The notes beneath the pieces were generated by a model, which was not told where the DNA came from, made no database searches, and saw only the letters and a list, made by a program, of their open reading frames with translations. A DNA stretch of 64,000 nt from JACQFK01 sp964619955 (GTDB lineage: Bacteria; Planctomycetota; MHYJ01; JACPRB01): NCBI GenBank assembly GCA_964619955.1, contig CAZUJF010000009.1, positions 62,001 through 126,000 of the forward strand. Direction: 5' to 3'. The position numbers and the translations under genes were made by a program. This document shows positions 15,322 through 23,618 of the stretch, in pieces. The stretch's first letter is position 1; every line of letters begins with the position of its first letter.

Positions 15322-15789
15322 TCAGGAGCCCAGGGCTTCCAGGACCTTGGCGGGGTGCTTGGCCGCGTCCGGAACCCGCGCCCAGTGCCGGCGGATCCTG
15401 CCGTCGGGACCGATCCACACGCTCGACCGGATCACCCCGACGACCTTCCGGCCGTACATCAGCTTTTCGCCGTACGCCCCGTAGAGGGTCATCACCCGGC
15501 GGTCCGTGTCGCACAGGAGCCGGAACGGCAGCTTGTACTTCCGCGCGAACGCCTCGTGGGACGCCGCGTCGTCGGGTGAAATGCCCAGCAGGACCACGCC
15601 GCGCTTCCGGAGCTCCTTCCAGGAGTCCCTGAACCCGCACGCCTCCTTCACTCAGCCCGGCGTGTCGTCCTGCGGGTAGAAGAACAGCACGACGTCCTTC
15701 CCCTGGAACTCCGAAAGCGACACGGTCTTCCCCGCCGCATCCCGCAGCGCGAAGTCCGGCGCCCGCCCGCCTTCCTCGATCCTGCTCAT
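15322..15789 (-). CDS. bcp: Bcp/AhpC-type peroxiredoxin with in-frame TGA at the peroxidatic cysteine: probable selenoprotein
   Basis: Read through one TGA, this frame encodes a 155-residue thioredoxin-fold peroxiredoxin. Residues before the TGA are FFYPQDDTPG and those after are VKEACGFRDSW, so the TGA (15654-15652, codon 46) stands exactly where Bcp has its peroxidatic Cys45. The resolving Cys is kept as Cys51. Both halves keep full family similarity up to the normal C-terminus, which argues against a pseudogene. Such enzymes reduce hydroperoxides with thioredoxin. A hairpin of bacterial SECIS form lies 25-45 nt downstream of the TGA. The start at 15789 has GGGGG upstream and lies 17 nt after the radical SAM gene. 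Standard gene callers would break or truncate it. The sel genes are not in this window. Confidence 0.85.
15609..15629 (-). promoter_or_regulatory. Candidate bacterial SECIS hairpin
   Basis: In the mRNA, 25 nt after the first base of the in-frame UGA, a stem GGG-A-CUCC / GGAG-C-UCC closes on loop UGGAA. It has four apical pairs, one A/C mismatch, then one G-U and two G-C pairs. The loop begins 33 nt from the UGA, with G in its second position. This fits the general bacterial SECIS form (apical loop about 16-37 nt after UGA, G among the first loop bases). It is not experimentally supported. Confidence 0.5.
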
Positions 15790-15806
15790 GAGCCCCCGGG
15801 CGACGC

Positions 15807-17435
15807 CTACGAGCGGACGCCCGCCGCGCGCTCCGCCTCGGCCTCCGCCTGGATACGCGCCCGTTCCGCGGTGGCGTTGGCCATCGCGACCTCCAGGGCG
15901 TCGTCCGCCAGATGCGTCAGATCCGCCGCCAGCGTCTTGGCGTCCTGATGCTCCACCGCGCGCGAGATGACCTCCGCCTTCGTGGCGCCCTTCTTCTTCC
16001 CCATGAACGGCTTGAAGACCAGATACAGCACGTCCTTCAGCGCCATGTGCCTCGTGAAGCGCTTCAGGAGCCTGAAGGTCTGCAGCGGATAATGCCGGAT
16101 CTTGTACAGGATGAGCTTCCGGAGCTCCTCCTGCCGGATGCGGTGCACCTCCTCGCCCGGCAGCGTGGACGGATCGATCGAAGTGCACTTGTAGTACTTG
16201 TACCAGTCCTTCGCGTCGTCCACGAGCTTGCGGTCCACGTACTCCTTCCAGAGCGGCGTGCCGCGGTACACGCACATGCGGTTGAAGCCGAAGCTGTCGA
16301 TGCGGATCTTCGACGCGAAGCGGAAGGTCTGGCGCAGGTCCTCCTCGGTCTCGTCGGGGATACCGACGACGAAGAACCCGTGCACGATCTCGATGCCGCC
16401 CTTCTTGGCGGCGCTGACCGCGCTCTCGATTTCCGCGAGCGTCTGCCCCTTCTTGAGACGGTCCAGGATCTTCTGGCTGCCGCTCTCGATTCCGAACATG
16501 AGCGTGCGGCAGTTCGCCTTCGCCATCAGCGGGAAGAGGTCCTGGCAGACCGAGTCCACCCGGCCCTCGCAGCCCCAGGGGATCGCGACGTTCTTCTGGA
16601 TGATGCCCTCGCAGATCGCCTTGATCCGCTTGGGCTGCAGCAGGAAATGATCGTCGACGAAGTAGATGGATCCGTAGCCGTCCTTCTTCAGCTGCTCGAA
16701 CTCGCCGATGACGTGCTCCGGGCTGCGCGACCGCCACTTCCCCTCGTTGAAGATCGGGATGTCGCAGAAGATGCAGGGCCAGGGACAGCCCCGAGACGTC
16801 TGCATCGTCGTGAAGCGCTCCAGCGAAAGCACCGCGGGCACGTCCAGGGGCATCGATTCGACGAAGTCCAGCGGCACGCTCTCCCGGTCGGGATAGGGCC
16901 ACTGGTCGAGGTTCTTCTCCAGGATGCGGTTCGGGTTGTGCTGGACGCGCCCGTCCTTCTGCCAGGTCAGGCCCGAGATCGTCGCCGGGTCGTCCTTGCG
17001 CTCCAGCAGATCCAGGATGAGCTGCTCGCCGTCGCCCCGGCAGACGTAATCCACCTCGGGCACCTGGAATTTGACGAGCTGGGCGTTGAGGGAGGCGAAG
17101 ACGCCCCCGAGGGCGATCTTCACGCCGGAGTCCGCCGCGCGGATCTGCCGCGCCAGCATCTTGGCGTAGGGATAGCTCGTGGTCGACAGGAAGCTCAGTC
17201 CCACCAGATCCGGCTTCTGGCGCAGGACCTCCTTGATGATGACGTCGTTGGGCGTCTCCGGATTGGACTGGTCGAACATCGTGACTTCGTGCCCGGCCCG
17301 CTTGAGCACCGAGGAAAGGGACATGATCCCGATCGGAGGAAACCCCATGATCTGAATCCGGCCGTTCTTCGCCCGTTTCTTTCCGGGAATGGCGAAGAAC
17401 TGCGGGTCGCGGACATGGACCAGGATCACTTTCAT
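15807..17435 (-). CDS. Cobalamin-binding-domain radical SAM protein
   Basis: A 542-residue class B-type radical SAM protein. The N-terminal 150 residues form a Rossmann-like B12-binding domain (VLKRAGHEV, GGVFASL, DYVCRGDGE). The radical SAM core follows with the cluster motif CPWPCIFC (Cys217, 221, 224), IYFVDDHFL and LMFGIESGSQKILDRLKKGQ. The classical DxHxxG cobalamin His is absent from the expected loop, so any B12 would bind base-off without that ligand. The C-terminal 130 residues are helical and basic, ending in an Ala/Glu coiled coil. Relatives act in methylation and in lipid or cofactor synthesis; the substrate is unknown. GAGGG precedes the ATG by 7 nt, with TATACT further upstream. 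It lies 17 nt before the peroxiredoxin gene. Confidence 0.85.
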   Translation of the reverse strand: MKVILVHVRDPQFFAIPGKKRAKNGRIQIMGFPPIGIMSLSSVLKRAGHEVTMFDQSNPETPNDVIIKEVLRQKPDLVGLSFLSTTSYPYAKMLARQIRAADSGVKIALGGVFASLNAQLVKFQVPEVDYVCRGDGEQLILDLLERKDDPATISGLTWQKDGRVQHNPNRILEKNLDQWPYPDRESVPLDFVESMPLDVPAVLSLERFTTMQTSRGCPWPCIFCDIPIFNEGKWRSRSPEHVIGEFEQLKKDGYGSIYFVDDHFLLQPKRIKAICEGIIQKNVAIPWGCEGRVDSVCQDLFPLMAKANCRTLMFGIESGSQKILDRLKKGQTLAEIESAVSAAKKGGIEIVHGFFVVGIPDETEEDLRQTFRFASKIRIDSFGFNRMCVYRGTPLWKEYVDRKLVDDAKDWYKYYKCTSIDPSTLPGEEVHRIRQEELRKLILYKIRHYPLQTFRLLKRFTRHMALKDVLYLVFKPFMGKKKGATKAEVISRAVEHQDAKTLAADLTHLADDALEVAMANATAERARIQAEAEAERAAGVRS

Positions 17436-17510
17436 GCACAAACCCTCGAAGCGGCTGGAGTATACCTCTTTATCGGTCCTTGCCGGGAGGCAATTGAGCG
17501 CTTCAGGGGG

Positions 17511-17532
17511 AAGTCCGCGAAGACGCGGACTT
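17511..17532 (-). terminator. Hairpin downstream of the first LamG paralogue
   Basis: A perfect 9-bp stem (AAGTCCGCG / CGCGGACTT) with a 4-nt loop begins 8 nt past the stop of the minus-strand LamG gene. There is no U-tract on that strand, so termination would be weak; it could also stabilise the 3' end. Confidence 0.55.
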
Positions 17533-17539
17533 TTGCGGC

Positions 17540-20296
17540 TCAGCGGCCGAGGTCGTAGAGGGCCTTGACTTCTTCCGGATTCAAGGCGCGCTTGTAGAGA
17601 CGGACATCATCCAGGCAGCCGTTGAAGCTCGAATGCTCCGGCGCGCTCCCGAACGTCAGGGGCGACTGGCTCGCCGGCGGGGCCTGGCCCCGGTCCTTTT
17701 CGGAATCCTTGACGCCGTTGATGTACAGCGTGCCGCGGTTCCCCCGGATCATGGCCGCGATGTGGGCCCACTGGCCCGTCTCGACGACGCCCGCGCTGTC
17801 GACGTCGAACCACTGGCCCATGCCCGCCTGCTGGAACTTGATCCCCTTCTTCATGTCCGAGAACTGCCAGACGCCGAAGGTGCGCTCATTGCCCGCGCCC
17901 TTCCCCACCATGCGGATCCAGTCCTTGCATTCGCTCTCCTTCCGCATCCAGAAGGCGATCGTGAAGTCCCCCACCAGCCTCAGCGCCTCCCGGTCGGGCG
18001 CCTCGACCTTCTCGCCCTTGCCCTCGAATCTCAGCGCCCCCCCGATCCTCCCCTCCACCCAGCGGGCCCCGTTCACGACGGCGTCGTTTCCGTTCCCGGA
18101 AAGATCCGCCGCCGTCGACCCGCCCCCGTCGTCGAAGGTCCAGTGCCCCACCAGGTCGGGATCCACCGCCAGCGGCGGCTCGTCCTCAAGCCTGGCCTTC
18201 TCGAACTCCTTCTGCTCGGCCTCCGTGGGCGGCTTGACGGCCGACGAGGAGATCCAGGCCGCGCCGATCGCGAATCCGCCCTGGTCGGTCATGAAGACGA
18301 CCTTCTTCAATCCCGGCGTCGTGAATTTCGGAAGCCGGATCTCGATCCACTCCCAGCGCTCGGCGCGTTTGGGCTCCTTCTTGGGGCTGTGCGCGGCATG
18401 GGTCTTCTTGAGCCCGCGGATCGAATGCTTCACCGCCGCGGCGAAGTTCCCCCCCGGCTCGCAGGCGATCTTCTTCTTCGTCGTCGGATGGACGTCCGTC
18501 AGTTCGCTCGCCTGGTAGAGCAGCGAGAAGGTCTCCTCGCAGCAGCCGCCCGCCAGGAGCCACATCCGGTAGACGGCGTTCGGCAGCGCGGCGAATTCCA
18601 GCGCCGCCACGTTCTCGATGGCCTCGTTCGGATCGCTGTCCTTCACCGATTCCAGCCGGCCCGTCTTTCCCAGCCGGAACGTGCCCGCGGCCTGGAAGCC
18701 CGGCGGGGAGACGAAATAATCCCGGCCCGACTCGCTGCGCCGGAGGATCCGGGGCAGGTACATCCTCGCGATCCCGCTGGTGGCGTAGTCCGTTTTCAGC
18801 GAGCGGTATTTTTCCGAAGCCTGCAGCCGCGTCTCCATCGAGCGGTATTCGCGTTCGGCCGCGTAAAACAACTCCCGCGGCGTCCGCTCGGCGGCATCCC
18901 CCTTGGGAAGCCTCGACCGCGCGGCGGACCCGTAGGCCTTCCACTTCTCCTCGACGGGCACATCCTTGGCGGGTCCGGCCTCCCCTTCGAGGAGCCCGAA
19001 AAGGGCGATCGTGCGCGGCTCCGGCTCCTTGCCCGGCCATGCGCGCGCCAGCGAGGAGGGCGACACGTCGGCCCACTCCACGAACTGCGGCCCCTTGGCG
19101 CCCCGAAGCTCCACCCGTTCCGCGTCGATCTGCAGGATCCCGCCGGACACCCGCCGGAGTTCCCCGGCGGCGTCCCTGACTTCGAGCGCGATCCCCGACC
19201 CCCGCGGCTTGCGGAGCAGGGCCTCCATCGACGCCTTGTAAAGCGCCTCGATCTTGAGCAGATCGCCGAGATCCCGCTCCGCTTCCTGCCGCGACGGCGC
19301 TTCCGCGAGGGAGGCGGAGGCGCGCTTCACTTCCGCCGCCGCCCCGGCATAATCCCTCGCCGTCGCCTTCGCCAGCGCCAGTTCCCACGCCGTCCGGTAC
19401 GCCTTCAGCTCCGCGCTCACGGGGGCCGCGAGGACCGGGGCGTCGGCAGGCTTGTCGGGGGGCTTCGCCGGTTCCGCGGCCTCCCGCTGCTCCTCGAGCT
19501 CCCGGCGCCGGGCTTTGTCGAGCCGCTTGACGTCCTCCACCCGCTTGCCGACCGCCATCGTCCACTCGGAATGCTTGAGCCGGTCGGCCGCCTTGCCCAG
19601 CAGCGCCAGCGCGGCTTCGTATTCCTTGCGGCTCAACGGGCCCTTGAGCTCCTCGTCCAGCCTGGCCGTTTCGGCGCTCACGGCCTCCAGCACCGCCGCC
19701 TTCAGACGCTCCAGCTCCTTCCGGGCCTCCCGGGCCGCCCCGGTGCCTTCGAACTTCCAGACGATGTCGTTCAGGATCCGGGCGAGACGCTCCCCGTCGC
19801 CCGGATTCGTGCGCGCGAATTCCCGGGCCCTTTCCAGCTCGTGATTCGCGTGGATGTCCGCCGCCGTCAGCTTGGGCTTCGCGTCCGCGACCTCCCCGGA
19901 AAGCGCCGGCGGCGCGGCCGAGGCCGGCGCCGGCTTTCGGCCCAGCAGCAGGCCGATCGCCAGAAGCAGGAGCAGCGCCCCGCCGACCGCCCCCGCCAGA
20001 ACGGCCTTCCGCGGGCCGCGGGGGACGGGTTCTCCCTCGGGTTCAGGTTCGGACGCGGGTTCGGGAATCGGCACCTGGGTGGAACTGCCCTTGCCCGACG
20101 GCGAACGCCGCATCCTCCGGGCCGACTTGGTTTCCTCCGAGGGCTCGGGAGCCGGCAGGGCCTGCGCCCGGTCCGCGGGCGTCGCGCATTTCTGGCAGAC
20201 GATGCGATCCCCCGCACGCAGCGCCAGGCCCTTCTCGAGATCGACGTCCGAAAGGCGCTTGCTGCAGCCGACGCAGTAGAAAATCGCTCGCCCCAT
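17540..20296 (-). CDS. Zinc-ribbon / single-TM / extracytoplasmic LamG protein (paralogue A)
   Basis: A 918-residue protein. The N-terminal zinc ribbon has Cys8/11 and Cys34/37, followed by a basic Ser/Pro-rich linker, one TM helix (about 97-118), a long helical region (about 145-360), a middle domain (about 520-690) and a LamG/concanavalin-like domain (about 712-918, from VGHWTFDDGGGS). The middle domain carries YRMWLLAGGCCEE, a KHSI motif and WEWIEIRLPKF, all matched in the paralogue at 24357. Orientation is probably ribbon inside and LamG outside. LamG domains bind carbohydrate or protein. The ribbon inside could relay or anchor (inference). GGGAAGG precedes the ATG and a sigma70-like promoter lies upstream. 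Confidence 0.85.
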   Translation of the reverse strand: MGRAIFYCVGCSKRLSDVDLEKGLALRAGDRIVCQKCATPADRAQALPAPEPSEETKSARRMRRSPSGKGSSTQVPIPEPASEPEPEGEPVPRGPRKAVLAGAVGGALLLLLAIGLLLGRKPAPASAAPPALSGEVADAKPKLTAADIHANHELERAREFARTNPGDGERLARILNDIVWKFEGTGAAREARKELERLKAAVLEAVSAETARLDEELKGPLSRKEYEAALALLGKAADRLKHSEWTMAVGKRVEDVKRLDKARRRELEEQREAAEPAKPPDKPADAPVLAAPVSAELKAYRTAWELALAKATARDYAGAAAEVKRASASLAEAPSRQEAERDLGDLLKIEALYKASMEALLRKPRGSGIALEVRDAAGELRRVSGGILQIDAERVELRGAKGPQFVEWADVSPSSLARAWPGKEPEPRTIALFGLLEGEAGPAKDVPVEEKWKAYGSAARSRLPKGDAAERTPRELFYAAEREYRSMETRLQASEKYRSLKTDYATSGIARMYLPRILRRSESGRDYFVSPPGFQAAGTFRLGKTGRLESVKDSDPNEAIENVAALEFAALPNAVYRMWLLAGGCCEETFSLLYQASELTDVHPTTKKKIACEPGGNFAAAVKHSIRGLKKTHAAHSPKKEPKRAERWEWIEIRLPKFTTPGLKKVVFMTDQGGFAIGAAWISSSAVKPPTEAEQKEFEKARLEDEPPLAVDPDLVGHWTFDDGGGSTAADLSGNGNDAVVNGARWVEGRIGGALRFEGKGEKVEAPDREALRLVGDFTIAFWMRKESECKDWIRMVGKGAGNERTFGVWQFSDMKKGIKFQQAGMGQWFDVDSAGVVETGQWAHIAAMIRGNRGTLYINGVKDSEKDRGQAPPASQSPLTFGSAPEHSSFNGCLDDVRLYKRALNPEEVKALYDLGR

Positions 20297-20317
20297 AAAC
20301 CTTCCCCGAGTGGGCCC

Positions 20318-20346
20318 AGTATACCGCCAGTATGACTGTTACCCAA
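20318..20346 (-). promoter_or_regulatory. Promoter of LamG paralogue A
   Basis: On the minus strand, -35 TTGGGT (20346-20341), 17-nt spacer and -10 TATACT (20323-20318). The leader is about 15 nt and contains GGGAAGG before the ATG. Confidence 0.6.
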
Positions 20347-20438
20347 AGATCGGACGCAGGGTGGGGCCCGTTAAAAGTCCAAATCGTGGAAGGCGGGCCC
20401 GGCGTTGGATAGGATGACCGCCGCCAATAGGAGACGAC

Positions 20439-21506
20439 ATGAGCATGATCCCCCTCAGCCGACGGAACTTCCTCCGGACGTCCGCGGGCCTCGCCGCGGG
20501 CGCCCTGCTCCCCGCCGCCCCCCGCAAGAAACTCAAGCTCGGCTTCGACAATTTCGCCGTCCGGGGGATGGGCTGGAAGGCCCCGCAGCTCATCGCGCAC
20601 GCCGCCGCCCTCAAGCTGGACGTGCTCCTGATCTCGGATCTCGACGCCTACGAGAGCCACGACGAGGCGCACCTGAAGGATGTGAAGAAGCAGGCGGACG
20701 ACGCGGGAATACAGCTCCTCGCCGGCACCGGAGGCATCTGCCCGACCTCCAGCACCTGGAAGCCCAAATGGGGCAGCCCGGAAGAACACCTCAAACTGAC
20801 GATCCGGGTCGCGAAGGCTCTCGGCTCTCCCGTGGCGCGCTGCTACTTGGGCCGAGGCGAGGACCGGGCGGCCGAGGGCGGCATCGAACGTCACATCGCC
20901 GAGGTCGTCAAGGTGTTCAAAGCCGTGCGCAGCGCCGCCGTCGATGCCGGCATCAAGATCGCCATCGAGAACCACGCCGGGGACATGCAGTCCTGGGAAC
21001 TCGTCTCGCTCATCGAGGAGGCCGGCAGGGATTTCGTCGGCGCCATGATCGACCCCGGCAACGCCGTCTGGGCCCTCGAGGACCCCGTCCAGCACCTGGA
21101 GATTCTCGGTCCTTACACCCTTTGCAGCAGCGTCCGCGATTCCGCCATCTGGGAGAGTGCCAACGGGGCGTTCGTCCAATGGACCGCGATGGGCGAGGGT
21201 CAGGTCGACTGGAAGACCTATTTTGCGCGCTGGGAAGCCCTTTGTCCGGACGTCTCCGTGAATCTCGAGCTGATCTCGGGCTTCGCGCGGGAGTTCAGCT
21301 ACCTCAAGCCCGAATTCTGGAAACCCTGGCCCAAGGCCCGCGCCCGCGATTTGGCTAGATTCGTCGCACTAGCCCGCAAAGGCACGGCGCGGCAGCCGTT
21401 CAAACCGGAAGGCGACCGGAAGAAGGCGGAGCAGGAATACCAGAAAAGCGAGCTCGAGAAGAGCGTGCGCTACTGCAAGGACGTGCTCGGACTCGGGCTC
21501 AAGTAG
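20439..21506 (+). CDS. Tat-exported sugar phosphate isomerase/epimerase-like TIM-barrel protein
   Basis: A 355-residue protein with twin-arginine signal SRRNFLRTSAGLAAGALL and a TIM barrel of the xylose-isomerase-like family. Landmarks are IAIENHAGDM (Glu and His metal ligands), MIDPGNAVW and the late NLELISGF. It is a distinct family member from the protein at 12594. The substrate is unknown; a keto-sugar or sugar acid derivative is plausible from the neighbouring Gfo/Idh gene. AGGAG lies 5 nt before the ATG. Its 3' end overlaps the convergent nagA by 8 bp. Confidence 0.88.
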   Translation: MSMIPLSRRNFLRTSAGLAAGALLPAAPRKKLKLGFDNFAVRGMGWKAPQLIAHAAALKLDVLLISDLDAYESHDEAHLKDVKKQADDAGIQLLAGTGGICPTSSTWKPKWGSPEEHLKLTIRVAKALGSPVARCYLGRGEDRAAEGGIERHIAEVVKVFKAVRSAAVDAGIKIAIENHAGDMQSWELVSLIEEAGRDFVGAMIDPGNAVWALEDPVQHLEILGPYTLCSSVRDSAIWESANGAFVQWTAMGEGQVDWKTYFARWEALCPDVSVNLELISGFAREFSYLKPEFWKPWPKARARDLARFVALARKGTARQPFKPEGDRKKAEQEYQKSELEKSVRYCKDVLGLGLK

Positions 21507-22518
21507 CCCAGACGCGCCGGCCGGCCTTCCAGGTTTCCAGGACCGTCCAGCGTCCGTTCCGGACCTGCACGCGGACGCGGTCCCCGGCCGCCCTCACCCC
21601 CAGCAGTTTCGCCGGGCGCTCCGAGGCCATGGCCCAAGCCTCCTCCCGGGAGGCGAGCCCCGCCGCGACCAGATGCGCGACCCCGTCGAGCAGCGTCGAC
21701 GCGGAGCCGGCGAGCAGCCGCGGGTCGGAGGCGAGCTGGAGCCGGCCGGACCGCGTCAGCACCACGTCCCCGCCGATGTGCGTGCGGTAGCGTCCCGGCT
21801 TCAGGCCGGCCAGATAGACCGCGTCGCTCACGAGGATCGAGCGGCCCGCCTTCGCTCGCAAGGCGACTTTCAGGAACGAGTCGGGGAGGTGATGGCCGTC
21901 GGCGATGAAACAGGCCGAAAGCCGGTCCTCCGCCAGCTGCTGCCAGAGCGGATTCGGATGCCGCGGCAGCAGCGGATGGATGCCGTTGCCGAGATGGGTC
22001 GACAGGGTCGCCCCGGCCTTCACGGCGTCCGCGATCTGTTCCGGCGTCGCCGCCGTGTGCCCGATCGACACGCGCAGCCCCGCGGCCACGCAGCGTTCGA
22101 TGAAGCGCGGCGAGCCCGGCCATTCCGGCGAGAGGGTCAGGATCCGGAGCAGGCCCTCGGAGGCGTCGATCCAGCGGCGCACGAGCGCGAAGTCGGGCTT
22201 CCGGACCCGGCGGCGCTCATGCGCCCCGCGGGGACCGTCCTCCCGGGAGATGAAGGGACCCTCGAGATGGACGCCTGCGATCCCCCTCCGGGCATCCGCG
22301 TCCCGGCGGCACGCGGCCGCCACGCTCCGCAGGCCGCCGGAGATCGCCGCCGGGGAGTTCGTGATCAGCGTCGGGCAGTACGACGTGACCCCGACGGTCC
22401 AGAGTTCGCGGGTCAGGCGTCCCGGAAGCTCCGGATCGATCGGCAGCGTGTTGAGATCCAGGCCCCGGAATCCGTTGACCTGAAGATCGACCAGCCCGGG
22501 GGCGGTGAACGAGCTCAC
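21499..22518 (-). CDS. nagA: N-acetylglucosamine-6-phosphate deacetylase-like amidohydrolase
   Basis: A 339-residue protein of the NagA family: APGLVDLQVNG at the very start, metal ligand Glu86 in HLEGPF, GHTAATPEQ, THLGNGI, IADGHH and catalytic Asp in LVSDAV. It would remove acetate from GlcNAc-6-P in the cytoplasm. The usual 45-55 residue N-terminal part of the small beta domain is missing, so either the frame starts late or this is a short variant. The GTG start overlaps the stop of the upstream oxidoreductase (GTGA), indicating translational coupling. nagB is 13 kb away at 35002. The missing beta-domain segment weakens the exact substrate call. Confidence 0.85.
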   Translation of the reverse strand: MSSFTAPGLVDLQVNGFRGLDLNTLPIDPELPGRLTRELWTVGVTSYCPTLITNSPAAISGGLRSVAAACRRDADARRGIAGVHLEGPFISREDGPRGAHERRRVRKPDFALVRRWIDASEGLLRILTLSPEWPGSPRFIERCVAAGLRVSIGHTAATPEQIADAVKAGATLSTHLGNGIHPLLPRHPNPLWQQLAEDRLSACFIADGHHLPDSFLKVALRAKAGRSILVSDAVYLAGLKPGRYRTHIGGDVVLTRSGRLQLASDPRLLAGSASTLLDGVAHLVAAGLASREEAWAMASERPAKLLGVRAAGDRVRVQVRNGRWTVLETWKAGRRVWAT

Positions 22519-23531
22519 ACCGCCACCAGCCGGCCCTGGGCGCCCGATTCGTACAAGGCCTCGACGAAGCGCACGGCGCGGCGGCCGTCCTCGCCCGAAA
22601 CGAGCGGCGCCCGCCCCTCCTCGATGGCCGCCAGCACGTCCTCGATCTGCCGTTGATGGTGCCGCGAATTCGACAATTTCGGCGTGGCGATGCCCGCGCT
22701 CGCCTGCTCCCCCGGGAACTCGGGCTTGGGGACCCCCGGGACCGTCCAGTGCACGATCGACGCGCCTTCCAGCTTGATGGTCCCCTTCTCCCCGTAGAGG
22801 CCGAGGGCCGGGGGGAACCCCGGCTGGATCGACGTGGAGGCCATGAGGCTGCCCTGCGCCCCGCTCTCGAACGACACGATGCCCAGGGCCAGGTCCTCCG
22901 ATTCCATCCGGTGCGTCTGGGTCGCCAGGCGTCCGAAGACCGTGCGCGCCGGGCCCGCGAACCAGAGCATCAGATCCACCGAGTGGATCCCCTGGTTCAT
23001 GAGGGCCCCGCCGTCGCTGTCCCGCTTCCCCCGCCAGTCGGCGGAATCGTAATAGGCCTGCGTGCGAAAATACGGGCAGTCCACCTGCACGAGCAGAAGC
23101 CGGCCGAGTTCCCCGCCGTCGAGGATCTTCTTGACCGCCTGGTGCTGCTCCTCGAAGCGCCGCTGGGACACGACGCCCAGGACCCGCTGCTTCGAGCGCG
23201 CCAGCGCGACGAGGCGGTCCGACTCGGAGCTCGTCATCGCCATCGGCTTCTCGACGAGCACGTGTTTGCCCGCCTCCAGGGCCGCCCGGGCGATCTCGGC
23301 GTGGCTCCCCGAGGACGTCACGATGTCCACGAGATCCACCGAGGGATCGGAGACCAGATCCCTCCAATCGGCCGTCCAGCGGCAGCCCTCCCGCTCGCCG
23401 AGGGCCCGGGCCTTCTCCGCCCCGCGGGAATAGACCCCCGCCAGGCGCGCCTGCGGAACGGCCTTGATGGCCGCGAGATGCTGCTCGGCGATGGATCCGG
23501 TGCCCACCAGCGCGATGTTTCGGGTCTTCAC
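22515..23531 (-). CDS. Gfo/Idh/MocA-family NAD(P)-dependent oxidoreductase
   Basis: A 338-residue protein with an N-terminal Rossmann fold (ALVGTGSIAEQHLAAI) and the catalytic EKP motif in HVLVEKPMAMT, then the family's C-terminal beta-sheet domain (GGALMNQGIHSVDLM, with the conserved His). No signal peptide, so it is cytoplasmic. It probably oxidises or reduces a sugar or amino-sugar derivative, in keeping with the coupled nagA downstream. The start is GTG, with no Shine-Dalgarno and a TATAGT box 8 nt upstream, so the message is probably leaderless. Confidence 0.9.
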   Translation of the reverse strand: MKTRNIALVGTGSIAEQHLAAIKAVPQARLAGVYSRGAEKARALGEREGCRWTADWRDLVSDPSVDLVDIVTSSGSHAEIARAALEAGKHVLVEKPMAMTSSESDRLVALARSKQRVLGVVSQRRFEEQHQAVKKILDGGELGRLLLVQVDCPYFRTQAYYDSADWRGKRDSDGGALMNQGIHSVDLMLWFAGPARTVFGRLATQTHRMESEDLALGIVSFESGAQGSLMASTSIQPGFPPALGLYGEKGTIKLEGASIVHWTVPGVPKPEFPGEQASAGIATPKLSNSRHHQRQIEDVLAAIEEGRAPLVSGEDGRRAVRFVEALYESGAQGRLVAV

Positions 23532-23539
23532 GGGCGTCC

Positions 23540-23545
23540 ACTATA
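23540..23545 (-). promoter_or_regulatory. -10 box TATAGT 8 nt before the GTG of the Gfo/Idh gene
   Basis: The hexamer 23545-23540 is placed so that transcription would start at or next to the GTG at 23531. No consensus -35 is seen at 17-18 nt. Confidence 0.5.
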
Positions 23546-23581
23546 CTCCGGCCGCGCGTTCCTGCATCCATTTCCGTTTCA

Positions 23582-23611
23582 TTGACGTCTTCCGGAGCGC
23601 CGGGATAGCAT
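23582..23611 (+). promoter_or_regulatory. Leaderless promoter of the cyclase-like gene
   Basis: -35 TTGACG (23582-23587), 18-nt spacer, -10 TAGCAT (23606-23611), then 7 nt to the ATG at 23619. This spacing puts the transcription start at the start codon and decides between two candidate ATGs. Confidence 0.65.
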
Positions 23612-23618
23612 GACCCCG

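Noticed and set aside
15322..15651. A separate 109-residue protein starting at the codon after the TGA
   Set aside because: It lacks the N-terminal half of the peroxiredoxin fold, has no start signal of its own, and the upstream half ends exactly at the TGA; one selenoprotein explains both.
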